A DNA stretch of 64,000 bases from Diplocloster modestus (GTDB taxonomy: Bacteria; Bacillota; Clostridia; Lachnospirales; Lachnospiraceae). Shown here piece after piece: positions 36,537-44,626 of the stretch. The stretch lies in NCBI RefSeq assembly GCF_019042245.1, contig NZ_JAHQCX010000010.1:62001-126000 (forward strand), read 5' to 3'. The position numbers were made by a program, and so were the translations under genes. The notes under the pieces were generated by a model. The model was not told the DNA's origin. It was given only the letters and a program-made list of their open reading frames with translations, and made no database searches. Each line of letters begins with the position of its first letter. Positions within the stretch are counted from its first letter, which is position 1.

Positions 36537-36648
36537 TGTATGGTACGATTCAATCGGGATATATTATTTTATCATACCATACATGCATCGTCCAATGAAT
36601 TCTCTGACTGTTCCGCTATATTTATAAGACGGTTCTGCTATGTTTTCA

Positions 36649-36677
36649 TTGCGCAATTGGGAAAGTGCTTTTATAAT
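36649..36677 (+). promoter_or_regulatory. Promoter for a probably leaderless acyltransferase mRNA
   Basis: TTGCGC (36649-36654) and TATAAT (36672-36677) with a 17-base spacer. The -10 ends only six bases before the ATG at 36684, so transcription would begin at or within a base or two of the start codon. No ribosome binding site is visible between them. Confidence 0.6.
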
Positions 36678-36683
36678 TATATT

Positions 36684-37979
36684 ATGGAAAAAATAAACAA
36701 AAACCGAAAAACATGGTATAAACTGGATCTCTCCGCCAATGTCTACCCCACGCTGCAGAGGAAAAACTTTTCCAGTGTCTATCGCATCAGCGTGCTGTTG
36801 AAAGAGGAAGTAGATCCTGATCTGCTGCAAAGAGCGGTGGACCTTACTCTCCCGCGGTTTCCGGCCTTTAAAGCGGCCCTCCGCAAGGGTGTGTTCTGGC
36901 GTTATCTGGAGCCTAATAACAGGCCCGGGCCTTTTGTGCAACCGGATATCGTCAATCCGTGTATGCCCATGACTTTCAAGGCTAACAACCGGTATCTGAT
37001 CCGGATTTATTATTATCACCGGAAGATCTCACTGGAAATGTTCCATTCCCTGTCCGATGGCAACGGGGCGCTCTACCTGCTGCGAACGATCACCGCGGTG
37101 TATCTGAGACTGAAAGGATATCATATTCCCAATGGCAGCGGGGTGCTTGATATCGAGGAAGATCCGGATCCGGAGGAGATGGAGGACGCTTATCTGCGCT
37201 ATGCCTCTTCCAAAGTCAAGCCTCCCCGAAGCCAGGAGCGGGCGTATCTGATTCGCGGGACAAAAGAACCGTTTTATACGCTGAATATCATAAACGGAAT
37301 CCTGCCGGTAGACCGTATTCTCCAGGTCTCCAGGAATTACCGGGTATCCGTGACGGAATATCTGAATGCCGTCCTGATCTTCGCGCTTCTGGAAAAGCAG
37401 AAAACATCCCATGTATTTGTGGAAAAACCGATTAAGCTGGCCATGCCGGTCAACCTGCGCCGTTTTTTCCCATCGGGAACGCTCCGCAATTTTATTTCAA
37501 TGGTTTATCCGTCCGTGGATCCGCGGATGGGGGATTATAGTTTTGAAGAGGTTCTGACCCAGGTACATCATTATATGCGCTATTATATCAACGATAAATT
37601 TTTGAATGCGGATATCACAACCAATGCTTCGACACAACAAAATCTGTTGATCCGGATTATTCCGCTGTTTTTAAAAGACCTGATCGTGAAGCAGTTCTAT
37701 ATACGTGTACAGGACCGTCAGTCCACAGCCGGCCTTACTAATCTGGGTGTCGTGGATACGCCGGAGGAGATGCGGGAGTATATCGAGCGGTTTGATGTGC
37801 TGATGGGACAACCATTCTCGGCAAGAACCAACTGCGCCATTATGAGTTATGGAAATATTTTAAGCATCAGCTTTGCCAGCAGTATCGTGGAAGCAGATGT
37901 GGAACGCCTGTTCTTCAGAAAGCTGGTGCAGGACGGTATTCCTGTTAAAATAGAGAGCAATCGGAAAGTGGAGGGATGA
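36684..37979 (+). CDS. Condensation/alcohol acetyltransferase-like acyltransferase
   Basis: A 431-residue protein of the chloramphenicol-acetyltransferase/condensation-domain fold. The active-site motif appears as FHSLSDGNG (compare HHxxxDG) near residue 115, and the later DFGWG-type region is replaced by NLGVVDTP. I chose the ATG at 36684 over the upstream frame because the stretch before it contains the promoter. It is followed 4 bp later by a zinc-ribbon membrane protein. Such pairs are common in Lachnospiraceae; the acyl donor and acceptor are unknown. It probably acts on a lipid or alcohol at the inner membrane face. Confidence 0.75.
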   Translation: MEKINKNRKTWYKLDLSANVYPTLQRKNFSSVYRISVLLKEEVDPDLLQRAVDLTLPRFPAFKAALRKGVFWRYLEPNNRPGPFVQPDIVNPCMPMTFKANNRYLIRIYYYHRKISLEMFHSLSDGNGALYLLRTITAVYLRLKGYHIPNGSGVLDIEEDPDPEEMEDAYLRYASSKVKPPRSQERAYLIRGTKEPFYTLNIINGILPVDRILQVSRNYRVSVTEYLNAVLIFALLEKQKTSHVFVEKPIKLAMPVNLRRFFPSGTLRNFISMVYPSVDPRMGDYSFEEVLTQVHHYMRYYINDKFLNADITTNASTQQNLLIRIIPLFLKDLIVKQFYIRVQDRQSTAGLTNLGVVDTPEEMREYIERFDVLMGQPFSARTNCAIMSYGNILSISFASSIVEADVERLFFRKLVQDGIPVKIESNRKVEG

Positions 37980-37982
37980 TCA

Positions 37983-38687
37983 ATGTCCTATTGTGTAAAT
38001 TGCGGCGTGGAGCTTCATAAAACCTGTGAAGTCTGTCCGCTGTGCAATACCAGGGTAGTCAATCCGAACAGTGCTGTGGACCTGGCTTCCCCAAAACCTT
38101 TTCCTTCCGTTAAGGGCGTTGCCGGCCCGGTAAGGCGAAGTGATGTTACCATTCTGATGACGGTAATTCTGGCCACCACAGCTGTGGTCTGCGGCCTTTT
38201 GAATCTTTTCTTTTTTACCACCAGTATGTGGTCCCTCTATGTGATCGGGGGCTGTATCGTATTATGGGTGTTTTTTCTTCCCCTATTCTTTTCCCGGACA
38301 GTTCATCCATATATCAGCCTGCTGCTGGACGGGCTGAGTATCGCCATGTACTTTGGAATCATCTCGTATATGCATCCGGGCAACGGCTGGTATTTTTCCA
38401 TCGCCGTCCCAATCATTCTGGTCACTACCGCTTTGATCGTCATATTTGCATTTTGTATCCGGCACCTGCACACTTCTATCCTGTCCACGGCAGCTGTTAT
38501 TATAGGGGAAATCGGCGTACTGGCCGTCTGCATTGAGCTGCTGATCCGGAATTTTGAGGGGGAAGGGCTGTCTTTGTCCTGGTCGGCTGTGGTAATGACC
38601 TGCTGTATCATCATGGATGTGGCGCTTATCACGATAATCCGGCGGAGCAGACTCCGGGAGGAGGTACGACGGAGGATGCATATTTGA
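37983..38687 (+). CDS. Zinc-ribbon membrane protein (DUF6320-like)
   Basis: A 234-residue protein. Residues 3-26 form a zinc ribbon (CVNC and CPLC). Six hydrophobic helices follow (about 55-75, 85-100, 105-122, 133-152, 158-180 and 195-212), ending with a basic tail. Only a 3-base gap separates it from the acyltransferase stop, so they are co-transcribed. The family name is by resemblance to proteins found next to the same acyltransferase and esterase; function unknown. Confidence 0.75.
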   Translation: MSYCVNCGVELHKTCEVCPLCNTRVVNPNSAVDLASPKPFPSVKGVAGPVRRSDVTILMTVILATTAVVCGLLNLFFFTTSMWSLYVIGGCIVLWVFFLPLFFSRTVHPYISLLLDGLSIAMYFGIISYMHPGNGWYFSIAVPIILVTTALIVIFAFCIRHLHTSILSTAAVIIGEIGVLAVCIELLIRNFEGEGLSLSWSAVVMTCCIIMDVALITIIRRSRLREEVRRRMHI

Positions 38688-38742
38688 GTTGTTCTGGGGA
38701 TTTTGGGGGTCATCTGAAAATTATTCGGTATGAAAGGAAGAA

Positions 38743-38779
38743 AGGAGCAGCCCTTTGTGTCGGACCGCTCCTGTTTTTA
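38743..38779 (+). terminator. Terminator of the acyltransferase operon
   Basis: GGAGC and GCTCC enclose a partly paired loop and are followed by TGTTTTTATT on the plus strand. It lies in the 100-bp gap between the convergent operon ends (stop at 38687 on plus, stop of the AICAR transformylase at 38790 on minus) and may serve both. Confidence 0.6.
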
Positions 38780-38789
38780 TTATGAAAAA

Positions 38790-39968
38790 TCAATGATGGA
38801 ACAAACGGATTCCGGTGAATGCCATTGCCATACCGTATTTGTCACAGCATTCGATCACTGCGTCATCTCTTACGGAACCGCCGGGCTGAACGATGTATTT
38901 TACACCGCTCTTGTGCGCACGTTCGATATTATCGGAGAATGGGAAGAAGGCGTCGGAACCAAGGGTTACGTTCTGGAGCTGATTTAGCCATTCTCTTTTT
39001 TCTTCCCTGGTGAATTCTGCCGGCTTCACTTTAAAGATCTTTTCCCATGCGCCATCCGCCAATACGTCCATGCACTCGTCGCTTATATAGACATCGATGG
39101 CATTGTCCCTGTCGGCCCGGCCCAGTTTATCGATGAACTGAAGGCTCAGCACCTGGGGGGACTGGCGGAGGAACCAGTTATCTGCCTTGGAACCGGCCAG
39201 ACGCGTACAGTGGATTCTGGACTGCTGGCCTGCACCGATACCGACCGCCTGCCCGTTCTTAACGTAACATACGGAATTGGACTGGGTATATTTCAGAGTG
39301 ATCAGCGCGATTTTCATATCGATCATGGCGGATTCCGGGATGTTTTTATTTACCGTTACCACATTGGATAGCAGTTCGTCATCTGCCTTTAATTCATTGC
39401 GGCCCTGCTCGAAGGTTACTCCATATACTTCCTTATGCTCGATCGGAGCGGGTATGTAGGAGGGGGCGATCTGAATAATATTATAGCCGCCCTTTTTCTT
39501 CTGTTTCAGGATTTCCAGTGCTTCATCGGTATATCCGGGGGCGATCACTCCGTCGGATACTTCTCTTTTGATTAATCTCGCGGTATCCGCGTCACAGATA
39601 TCGGAAAGTGAAATAAAGTCACCAAAGGAGGACATTCTGTCCGCCCCCCTCGCCCGGGCATAAGCGCAGGCCAGCGCGGAAAGCTCTCCCAGATCATCTA
39701 CCCAATAAATCTTTGCCAGGGTGTCCGTCAGAGGAAGGCCGACTGCTGCTCCGGCCGGTGATACGTGTTTGAAGGAAGCCGCCGCCGGAAGGCCGGTGGC
39801 TTCTTTTAATTCTTTTACCAGCTGCCAGCCGTTCATGGCGTCCAGGAAGTTGATGTAGCCGGGTTTGCCGTTTAAGACGGTTACCGGAAGTTCGCTTCCG
39901 TCCTCCATGTAGATGCGGGACGGCTTCTGGTTCGGGTTACATCCGTATTTTAATTGTATTTCGTTCAT
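38790..39968 (-). CDS. AICAR transformylase without cyclohydrolase domain
   Basis: Transfers the formyl group of 10-formyl-THF to AICAR in purine synthesis. The protein has 392 residues and contains only the AICARFT part of PurH: KYGCNPNQKPSRIY at the start, SFKHVSPAGAAVG, the GIGAGQQSRIHC motif and DAFFPFSDNI. The bacterial N-terminal IMP cyclohydrolase domain is absent; that job falls to the next gene upstream. The start is the ATG at 39968 with a GGAGAG site; the longer open frame reads into a palindrome (40003-40089) and is not coding. It is co-transcribed with the cyclohydrolase under the ZTP riboswitch. Confidence 0.92.
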   Translation of the reverse strand: MNEIQLKYGCNPNQKPSRIYMEDGSELPVTVLNGKPGYINFLDAMNGWQLVKELKEATGLPAAASFKHVSPAGAAVGLPLTDTLAKIYWVDDLGELSALACAYARARGADRMSSFGDFISLSDICDADTARLIKREVSDGVIAPGYTDEALEILKQKKKGGYNIIQIAPSYIPAPIEHKEVYGVTFEQGRNELKADDELLSNVVTVNKNIPESAMIDMKIALITLKYTQSNSVCYVKNGQAVGIGAGQQSRIHCTRLAGSKADNWFLRQSPQVLSLQFIDKLGRADRDNAIDVYISDECMDVLADGAWEKIFKVKPAEFTREEKREWLNQLQNVTLGSDAFFPFSDNIERAHKSGVKYIVQPGGSVRDDAVIECCDKYGMAMAFTGIRLFHH

Positions 39969-40002
39969 ACTCTTCTCTCCGTTTCTTTTTTCATTCCCAT
40001 TT

Positions 40003-40089
40003 GGGGACATGTCCATTTCAGTTTGGGACATGTCCATTTCGTCTTTTTGCCATTTTGGACATGTCCCAAACTGAAATGGACATGTCCCC
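40003..40089. repeat. Inverted repeat built from GGACATGTCC palindromes
   Basis: Two perfectly complementary 33-bp arms (40003-40035 and 40057-40089) around a 21-base loop. Each arm carries two copies of the self-complementary 10-mer GGACATGTCC, giving four in 87 bp. It lies inside the purine operon between the cyclohydrolase stop and the transformylase start. It may be a REP-like mobile repeat or an mRNA hairpin that changes the ratio of the two proteins. Confidence 0.8.
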
Positions 40090-40095
40090 TTTTGA

Positions 40096-40809
40096 TCAGC
40101 GGTTCTTGTTTACGATTCTGGTCTCGTAGCTGCCGCTTTGGATGTCTATGTAACGGACAAAGAGGGAAACCTTGTTGTCCCCGTTAAGGCTGTTCCAGAT
40201 TTTATCGGTAAAGCTGTCGATATCACCATCGATGGTGATTCGCTTCGGCTCACCCTCGAAGCTGGGCAGCGGATCGCCGTCATGCATGTAGGTGTGAATG
40301 AAATGTCCCTCTCCTGCTGCTGGATTTTCATAAGCAAAGGTATAGCGTTGGCAGGAATCCGGATTTCCGTTGCTGCTTTTCAGGATGGAGAGTGCGTAAT
40401 TGTAGCTGCCTTTCTCCACGTGCAGGATACCGGATATTCTGGGGGTGTAGTTGGGGGAATCCGGCTCGAACTCACGGGTTCTTAGGGATTGCTCGAAGGT
40501 CATCTGTCTGTCCATTCCTTCGTATATGGTATCGGTCTGGTCGCCGTTGGTGACAATGGTCTTGTTGCCCAATACGCGGACCGGCGCATATATAATCAGG
40601 CTGGGGTCCGATAATTTGGAAGGGTCAAAGGCCTCCGTGCGGATGCCCTGCGCTTCTTCCACAAAAACGCGGTTGCGGCTGTTGACACTTCTGCCCATGA
40701 TGAAGTAGGCAGTCACCGCTTTCGTGCCGTCGGCACTTTTGCCAATCACGATCCCTCTGCCGGGATACGCGTTGTTTGCTAATTCTTCTTCCAGTGATAA
40801 CTTGTTCAT
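40096..40809 (-). CDS. Stand-alone IMP cyclohydrolase (PurO-like family)
   Basis: Closes the purine ring of FAICAR to IMP, 237 residues. The fold is that of the archaeal-type IMP_cyclohyd family (NAYPGRGIVIGKSADGTKAVTAYFIMGRSVNSRNRVF near the N-terminus). The ATG at 40809 has an excellent GGAGGAAAAG site; the frame continues upstream but without support. It complements the cyclohydrolase-less transformylase downstream, so together they replace bifunctional PurH. Regulation is by the ZTP riboswitch directly upstream. Confidence 0.88.
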   Translation of the reverse strand: MNKLSLEEELANNAYPGRGIVIGKSADGTKAVTAYFIMGRSVNSRNRVFVEEAQGIRTEAFDPSKLSDPSLIIYAPVRVLGNKTIVTNGDQTDTIYEGMDRQMTFEQSLRTREFEPDSPNYTPRISGILHVEKGSYNYALSILKSSNGNPDSCQRYTFAYENPAAGEGHFIHTYMHDGDPLPSFEGEPKRITIDGDIDSFTDKIWNSLNGDNKVSLFVRYIDIQSGSYETRIVNKNR

Positions 40810-40911
40810 TTGACTTTTCCTCCAATTAGAAATGTAGATGAATAGGCTTCGGTTCACCAGAGTCCGGCGTTCTGCTGTTTCATGTCCACCTTGTTTTCGT
40901 ATATGGGAACG

Positions 40912-41015
40912 CAAAAAACCGCCTGGTTACTTCGTACAGTACCCAGGCGGTCGGCTCTTCTTCGGTAACGTGCTCCCTGTGGTTAACTCCACTGATCCGC
41001 CAGTCGCACGTACAT
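40912..41015 (-). ncRNA. ZTP (pfl) riboswitch with expression-platform terminator
   Basis: On the minus strand the ZTP aptamer consensus is visible: GTGCGACTGGCGGA, AGTGGAGTTAACCACAGGGAG, then the distal CCGCCTGGGTA. The last pairs again with GTAACCAGGCGG to form a terminator ending in six T (40912-40950). ZTP/ZMP accumulates when 10-formyl-THF is short, and this RNA class is known to control folate and purine genes. Here it precedes the IMP cyclohydrolase and AICAR transformylase genes, whose substrate is ZMP, so the regulatory logic fits. Confidence 0.92.
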
Positions 41016-41019
41016 TTTT

Positions 41020-41048
41020 ACTATACAGGATCCGACAAAAAATAGCAA
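41020..41048 (-). promoter_or_regulatory. Promoter of the ZTP-riboswitch purine operon
   Basis: TTGCTA (41043-41048) and TATAGT (41020-41025) on the minus strand with a 17-base spacer, ending just before the riboswitch aptamer. Transcription would start near 41013. Confidence 0.7.
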
Positions 41049-41113
41049 GCCATTTTTCCATATACCTTCCATATGTGCCTTCCATATGTCTGTGCTATCA
41101 TAGTTACTAATAA

Positions 41114-44100
41114 TCAAATCTCCACCGCCATGATGTCAGGCAGCTCCGGCTGAAGCATCCGCAGCATAAAGTATCCGATTCCAGCCAGCCCGGTCATGAA
41201 TCCCACATTCTGGTCTTCCTGCAGCATCAGCTCCAGGCTTCCATTATGGATTCCGGCTGCCAGATCATTCACATAATAAGCGCATCCCATCATGATATCC
41301 TGATCCCCGCTCTTCCGGGCATAGTCCATCAAAATACTGATATTCCCGGAATTACCATGACACAGGCAATATCCTCTGCGCCTGGGCGTCTGCTTAAGCT
41401 TTTCTACCCCTCGCGCGATGTCTTTCTGCAATATATCCTGAATTTCACCATCCGGAATATACTCTGCCGCGTTGGCTCTGCCGAGCAATACTCCCGCGGC
41501 GCCGTGGCACCAGGCTACGGATTCCGTCACTTTCGCATCCAACTCTTCTGTTAGAACTGCTTCTTCCCTTAAATCTTTCCAGTTATTTGCCGCTTCGTCG
41601 TACAGGCTGTTTTCATAACACAGAATTTTTCCAACCGCATCCAGATAGTTTACCTGTCCTGTATACCGGAACAGGCGGGCAAAAGCTGTGAGGAAACCGC
41701 TGTTTCCATGGGCCATACCACCGATGGGCTGCTTTAAATTCGCGGAACACCAGCCCATTCCCTCCTCCGTCGGCACCGCCTGCGCCAGCAGCAGTTCCGC
41801 TGCTTTCACCGCATCCGCCAAGTACTTGTCCTCTTTCGTCAGCCGGAACATATTGGCCAATACCAGAACCGCCCCTGCATTTCCAGAAAGCAGATCAAAA
41901 CTCTTATCCTGCCCGAAGAACTGCGGCAGCAGATCACAATGGCGTTTTGCATACTGTAAATAGGACTCCTGCCCTGTAATCCGATACAGGACCTGATACA
42001 TATAGGCAACAGAGCCTTCTCCGAAAAATGCGCCTGTATTAGGCGTGTCTATGGATTTGACATTCTGTTCTGCAGACTGTGTGTATGTAAAGAACATCTG
42101 GTCCAATATTTCTGCCAGGGATTTCAGTTCTGAATAGGTTTTCGAGTATGCTTCCGGAAAATTACGTTCTTCCGCCAACACGGTTTCTTCCGGGATAACT
42201 GTCAGCACGGCGTGAATAAACAGGTTGATGCCAGCCAGTCCGTTGTACAGATAGCGGTCCACAGGCTGCAGTTCCCATCCATTCTTGCCTCTTTGATCCG
42301 GCATCAGGCTGATCCAGCCCGCCTGGGTGTGATCCTTATGGAAAACCACGGTATCGGCGAATCTTCTGCCGATCTGTCCGACAGCCTGCAGGATCATCGT
42401 CTCATCCAGGATCGAAGTCTTTCTGGAGATCAGCAACTCTTTGCCGTAAGAGTTTAGGAACACCTGATTGTCAAGGGACAGGATCGCAAATTTTATGTAT
42501 TGTACCTGCCTAATCAGATCGCTATTGTCCAGATCATTTATTTTCTGACGCAGTCCTTCCATGGCCGTCCGTTCGAAGAAATCTCTGAACTCGCTTCCGT
42601 CAGAAGAAAACAGTGATCTTTCTGAATTACGATAGTAAAAATAGGGGATATCCCCTTTAAGAAGCGATTTCACCTCGTTCTCCACCACCGGACGCATCCG
42701 ACCGTTTCGCATCTGTGCTTCCTGGTACAGATTATAAAAGAGCATATTCCGGTTTCCACCGTCCGTCATAACATCCGGATGATAAGAGCTTTGTAACAGC
42801 ATCGTATAACGCTGGGTCTGCCTTACCACATAGCGGCTTTTTCCTATGGAATAGGGGGTAATCCGTTCCGCTAGCTCTTGTTTGCCTCTTAGCGCCATTT
42901 CATAAGCTTCGGTAAATCCTTTCATGATATCGCCCAGAAACAGTCCGGCATCTATATATTGATCATTGAGCATAGCCTGGTTTTTATAGCTCTTAGTTTT
43001 CGGATAAATGTATTCCACGTGCATATCAGATGTCCCTGCTTCCGCTATGCGCGGTGTCTTCATGGGTACCTGCTGATTATCCCTGCCGCCGATAGCGCCC
43101 ACATTGATCCCATTTCCGGAAGCGTTCCATATCATAATAGGTAATATCCCCAGATACAGTACGGATTCCTGCAGGATCAGCTGGCATTTTTCTTTTGCCG
43201 TGTTAAGCTGCTCCTGTCCGGCCCGCATTCCTACCCCGGTCTCCAAATCTATAAACACCGGATACTCACCGCACGCGATGATGTTTTCACAGTGGAGATC
43301 CCTTATATTTAACAGATAACACAGGAAGAGCTGTATGCCGATTCGTTGATAATACCGCTGCAGCTCCTCCCTGTTTTTACAAGAACGGTATGGGACTTGC
43401 TCTACCCAGCTATGGGAGCCCATATCAATTCTTTCATAGTCATAGGTATCCAATCCTGCCGAGGTATACAACCACTTAAGGAGGTCCTGATAAATCTGTT
43501 CATTTTCGGTACTCCGGGGTTTATAGAACAGTTTGCTGCCATCTCCCAGAGACAGCTGAAGGACACATCTGCCATTGTTGTGGGTATCCGCCAGATTACC
43601 TTCTATCTTTACGATCTCTTCAAATTCCGGCCCTTTCTGCATGCGCGTCCGGATTATCGCCTTCTCCTGCTGCCAATGATCCAGCACTTCTGTCCAGAAA
43701 CAGACCTCGGATTCAACAGTATCCTGCATTTCTCTTACCATGACCGGATATTTTGTGTAAAGATAATCCGTAAACTCTCTGGTGGGCAGGATTTTATCGT
43801 TGTAGTATTGATACTCTTCTGCGGTGGTGTTACCTTTTAGCCTGTTGTTTTGCCTGCACTGGTGCATTTCCATAATCAGACAGCGCAGGCTGATTCCTTG
43901 GAGCTTTGGCAGGAGTAGTTCCGCGAAGTTGTTTTGGAGGACGTTGCTCTGCTGGCCTGTGTGGCGGGATTTTAGGATCGATTCTGCGGCGCTGATCCAG
44001 GGGGTGTAGAATGCGGGGAAGGGTTGTTGGGGATCTTTAGTTCCCGTTTCTGTGGTTGACTGGTTCAATGTAAGGTGGATATTGTAGCTGGAATTATTTA

Positions 44101-44284
44101 TATCATACGGGATATCTTGTAAAAATGATATAACGGATGGATTATTTTGGTAAAGGAATTCTAGTACGTCTTTGCCTAAAAGTTTGTTCCAAAAATGGAT
44201 CTTTTCACTGTTATCTTTCAAGTTTTTTCTGGGCAGTTGGTATTTCCTTTGAGTCAGATATGAAGCATTCTTTTCTATATTCAT
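41114..44284 (-). CDS. lanM: Class II lanthipeptide synthetase LanM
   Basis: Bifunctional enzyme that dehydrates Ser/Thr and cyclises them with Cys in a lanthipeptide precursor, 1056 residues. The N-terminal kinase-like dehydratase (about 130-620) shows LFYKPRST, DLHCENIIACG and FIDLETGVG. The C-terminal LanC cyclase (about 700-1045) has MAHGNSGF, the zinc motifs WCHGAAG and CHGNSGN, and GLAGIGYFMLRM. A GGGAGGAG site precedes the ATG. It lies downstream of the precursor gene, separated by a hairpin (44342-44371). No dedicated LanT peptidase-transporter is adjacent; the nearest exporter is the DrrAB-like pair at 48-49.6 kb. Confidence 0.95.
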   Translation of the reverse strand: MNIEKNASYLTQRKYQLPRKNLKDNSEKIHFWNKLLGKDVLEFLYQNNPSVISFLQDIPYDINNSSYNIHLTLNQSTTETGTKDPQQPFPAFYTPWISAAESILKSRHTGQQSNVLQNNFAELLLPKLQGISLRCLIMEMHQCRQNNRLKGNTTAEEYQYYNDKILPTREFTDYLYTKYPVMVREMQDTVESEVCFWTEVLDHWQQEKAIIRTRMQKGPEFEEIVKIEGNLADTHNNGRCVLQLSLGDGSKLFYKPRSTENEQIYQDLLKWLYTSAGLDTYDYERIDMGSHSWVEQVPYRSCKNREELQRYYQRIGIQLFLCYLLNIRDLHCENIIACGEYPVFIDLETGVGMRAGQEQLNTAKEKCQLILQESVLYLGILPIMIWNASGNGINVGAIGGRDNQQVPMKTPRIAEAGTSDMHVEYIYPKTKSYKNQAMLNDQYIDAGLFLGDIMKGFTEAYEMALRGKQELAERITPYSIGKSRYVVRQTQRYTMLLQSSYHPDVMTDGGNRNMLFYNLYQEAQMRNGRMRPVVENEVKSLLKGDIPYFYYRNSERSLFSSDGSEFRDFFERTAMEGLRQKINDLDNSDLIRQVQYIKFAILSLDNQVFLNSYGKELLISRKTSILDETMILQAVGQIGRRFADTVVFHKDHTQAGWISLMPDQRGKNGWELQPVDRYLYNGLAGINLFIHAVLTVIPEETVLAEERNFPEAYSKTYSELKSLAEILDQMFFTYTQSAEQNVKSIDTPNTGAFFGEGSVAYMYQVLYRITGQESYLQYAKRHCDLLPQFFGQDKSFDLLSGNAGAVLVLANMFRLTKEDKYLADAVKAAELLLAQAVPTEEGMGWCSANLKQPIGGMAHGNSGFLTAFARLFRYTGQVNYLDAVGKILCYENSLYDEAANNWKDLREEAVLTEELDAKVTESVAWCHGAAGVLLGRANAAEYIPDGEIQDILQKDIARGVEKLKQTPRRRGYCLCHGNSGNISILMDYARKSGDQDIMMGCAYYVNDLAAGIHNGSLELMLQEDQNVGFMTGLAGIGYFMLRMLQPELPDIMAVEI

Positions 44285-44341
44285 AGAGATACTCCTCCCG
44301 ATTTATGGATCTAGTAGTTTATTTTATTATAGAAAGAATTT

Positions 44342-44371
44342 AAGCCACTTAGATTATTCATCCAGTGGCTT
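44342..44371 (-). terminator. Attenuating hairpin between precursor and LanM genes
   Basis: AAGCCACT and AGTGGCTT form an 8-bp stem followed by an AT-rich stretch. Partial termination here would give more precursor message than LanM message, a common arrangement in lanthipeptide operons. Confidence 0.6.
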
Positions 44372-44387
44372 AAATAACTTTTGTGAA

Positions 44388-44531
44388 TTAGCAGCAAATA
44401 ATTGTCATAACAGTGCTGCATCCAACAGTAAACGTGAAATCAGGAGCTTGTACTGTATTCTCAAAAACTGCATTCTGAGAATTTAACTCTTCAATAATAT
44501 TTCCTGCCGGATAATCTTTTGTAATATTCAT
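44388..44531 (-). CDS. lanA: Class II lanthipeptide precursor peptide (LanA)
   Basis: A 47-residue open frame directly upstream of LanM with a GGAGG site 8 bases before the ATG. The leader is acidic (MNITKDYPAGNIIEELNSQN, with the EEL type motif seen in class II leaders). The C-terminal part ends FTVGCSTVMTIICC, with three Cys (38, 46, 47) and Thr33, Thr35, Ser39, Thr40, Thr43 as possible dehydration sites, allowing up to three (methyl)lanthionine rings. There is no GG/GA/GS cleavage site before the Cys-containing region, which is unusual, so the leader may be removed by a non-LanT protease. I found no close match to a lantibiotic I can name. Confidence 0.88.
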   Translation of the reverse strand: MNITKDYPAGNIIEELNSQNAVFENTVQAPDFTFTVGCSTVMTIICC

Positions 44532-44561
44532 TTATGTATCCTCCTTTCCAGTATTATTTTT

Positions 44562-44604
44562 ATAATAATATAATTATAAATAAACCTAAATATACTATTT
44601 TAGG
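44562..44604 (-). promoter_or_regulatory. Candidate lanA promoter with inverted-repeat operator
   Basis: A 20-bp dyad CCTAAA-N8-TTTAGG (44585-44604) lies 54 bp before the precursor ATG. Its minus-strand TTTAGG half overlaps a poor -35, 17 bases from TATTAT (44562-44567). A weak -35 with an adjacent dyad is typical for an activated promoter; the LytTR regulator of the cluster is the obvious candidate activator. Confidence 0.45.
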
Positions 44605-44626
44605 AAATCACTCTTTAAATAAAGTA

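Noticed and set aside
39969..40037. N-terminal extension of the AICAR transformylase (start at 40037)
   Set aside because: The extra 23 residues are encoded in the GGACATGTCC palindrome. The ATG at 39968 has a ribosome binding site and matches the family's N-terminus.
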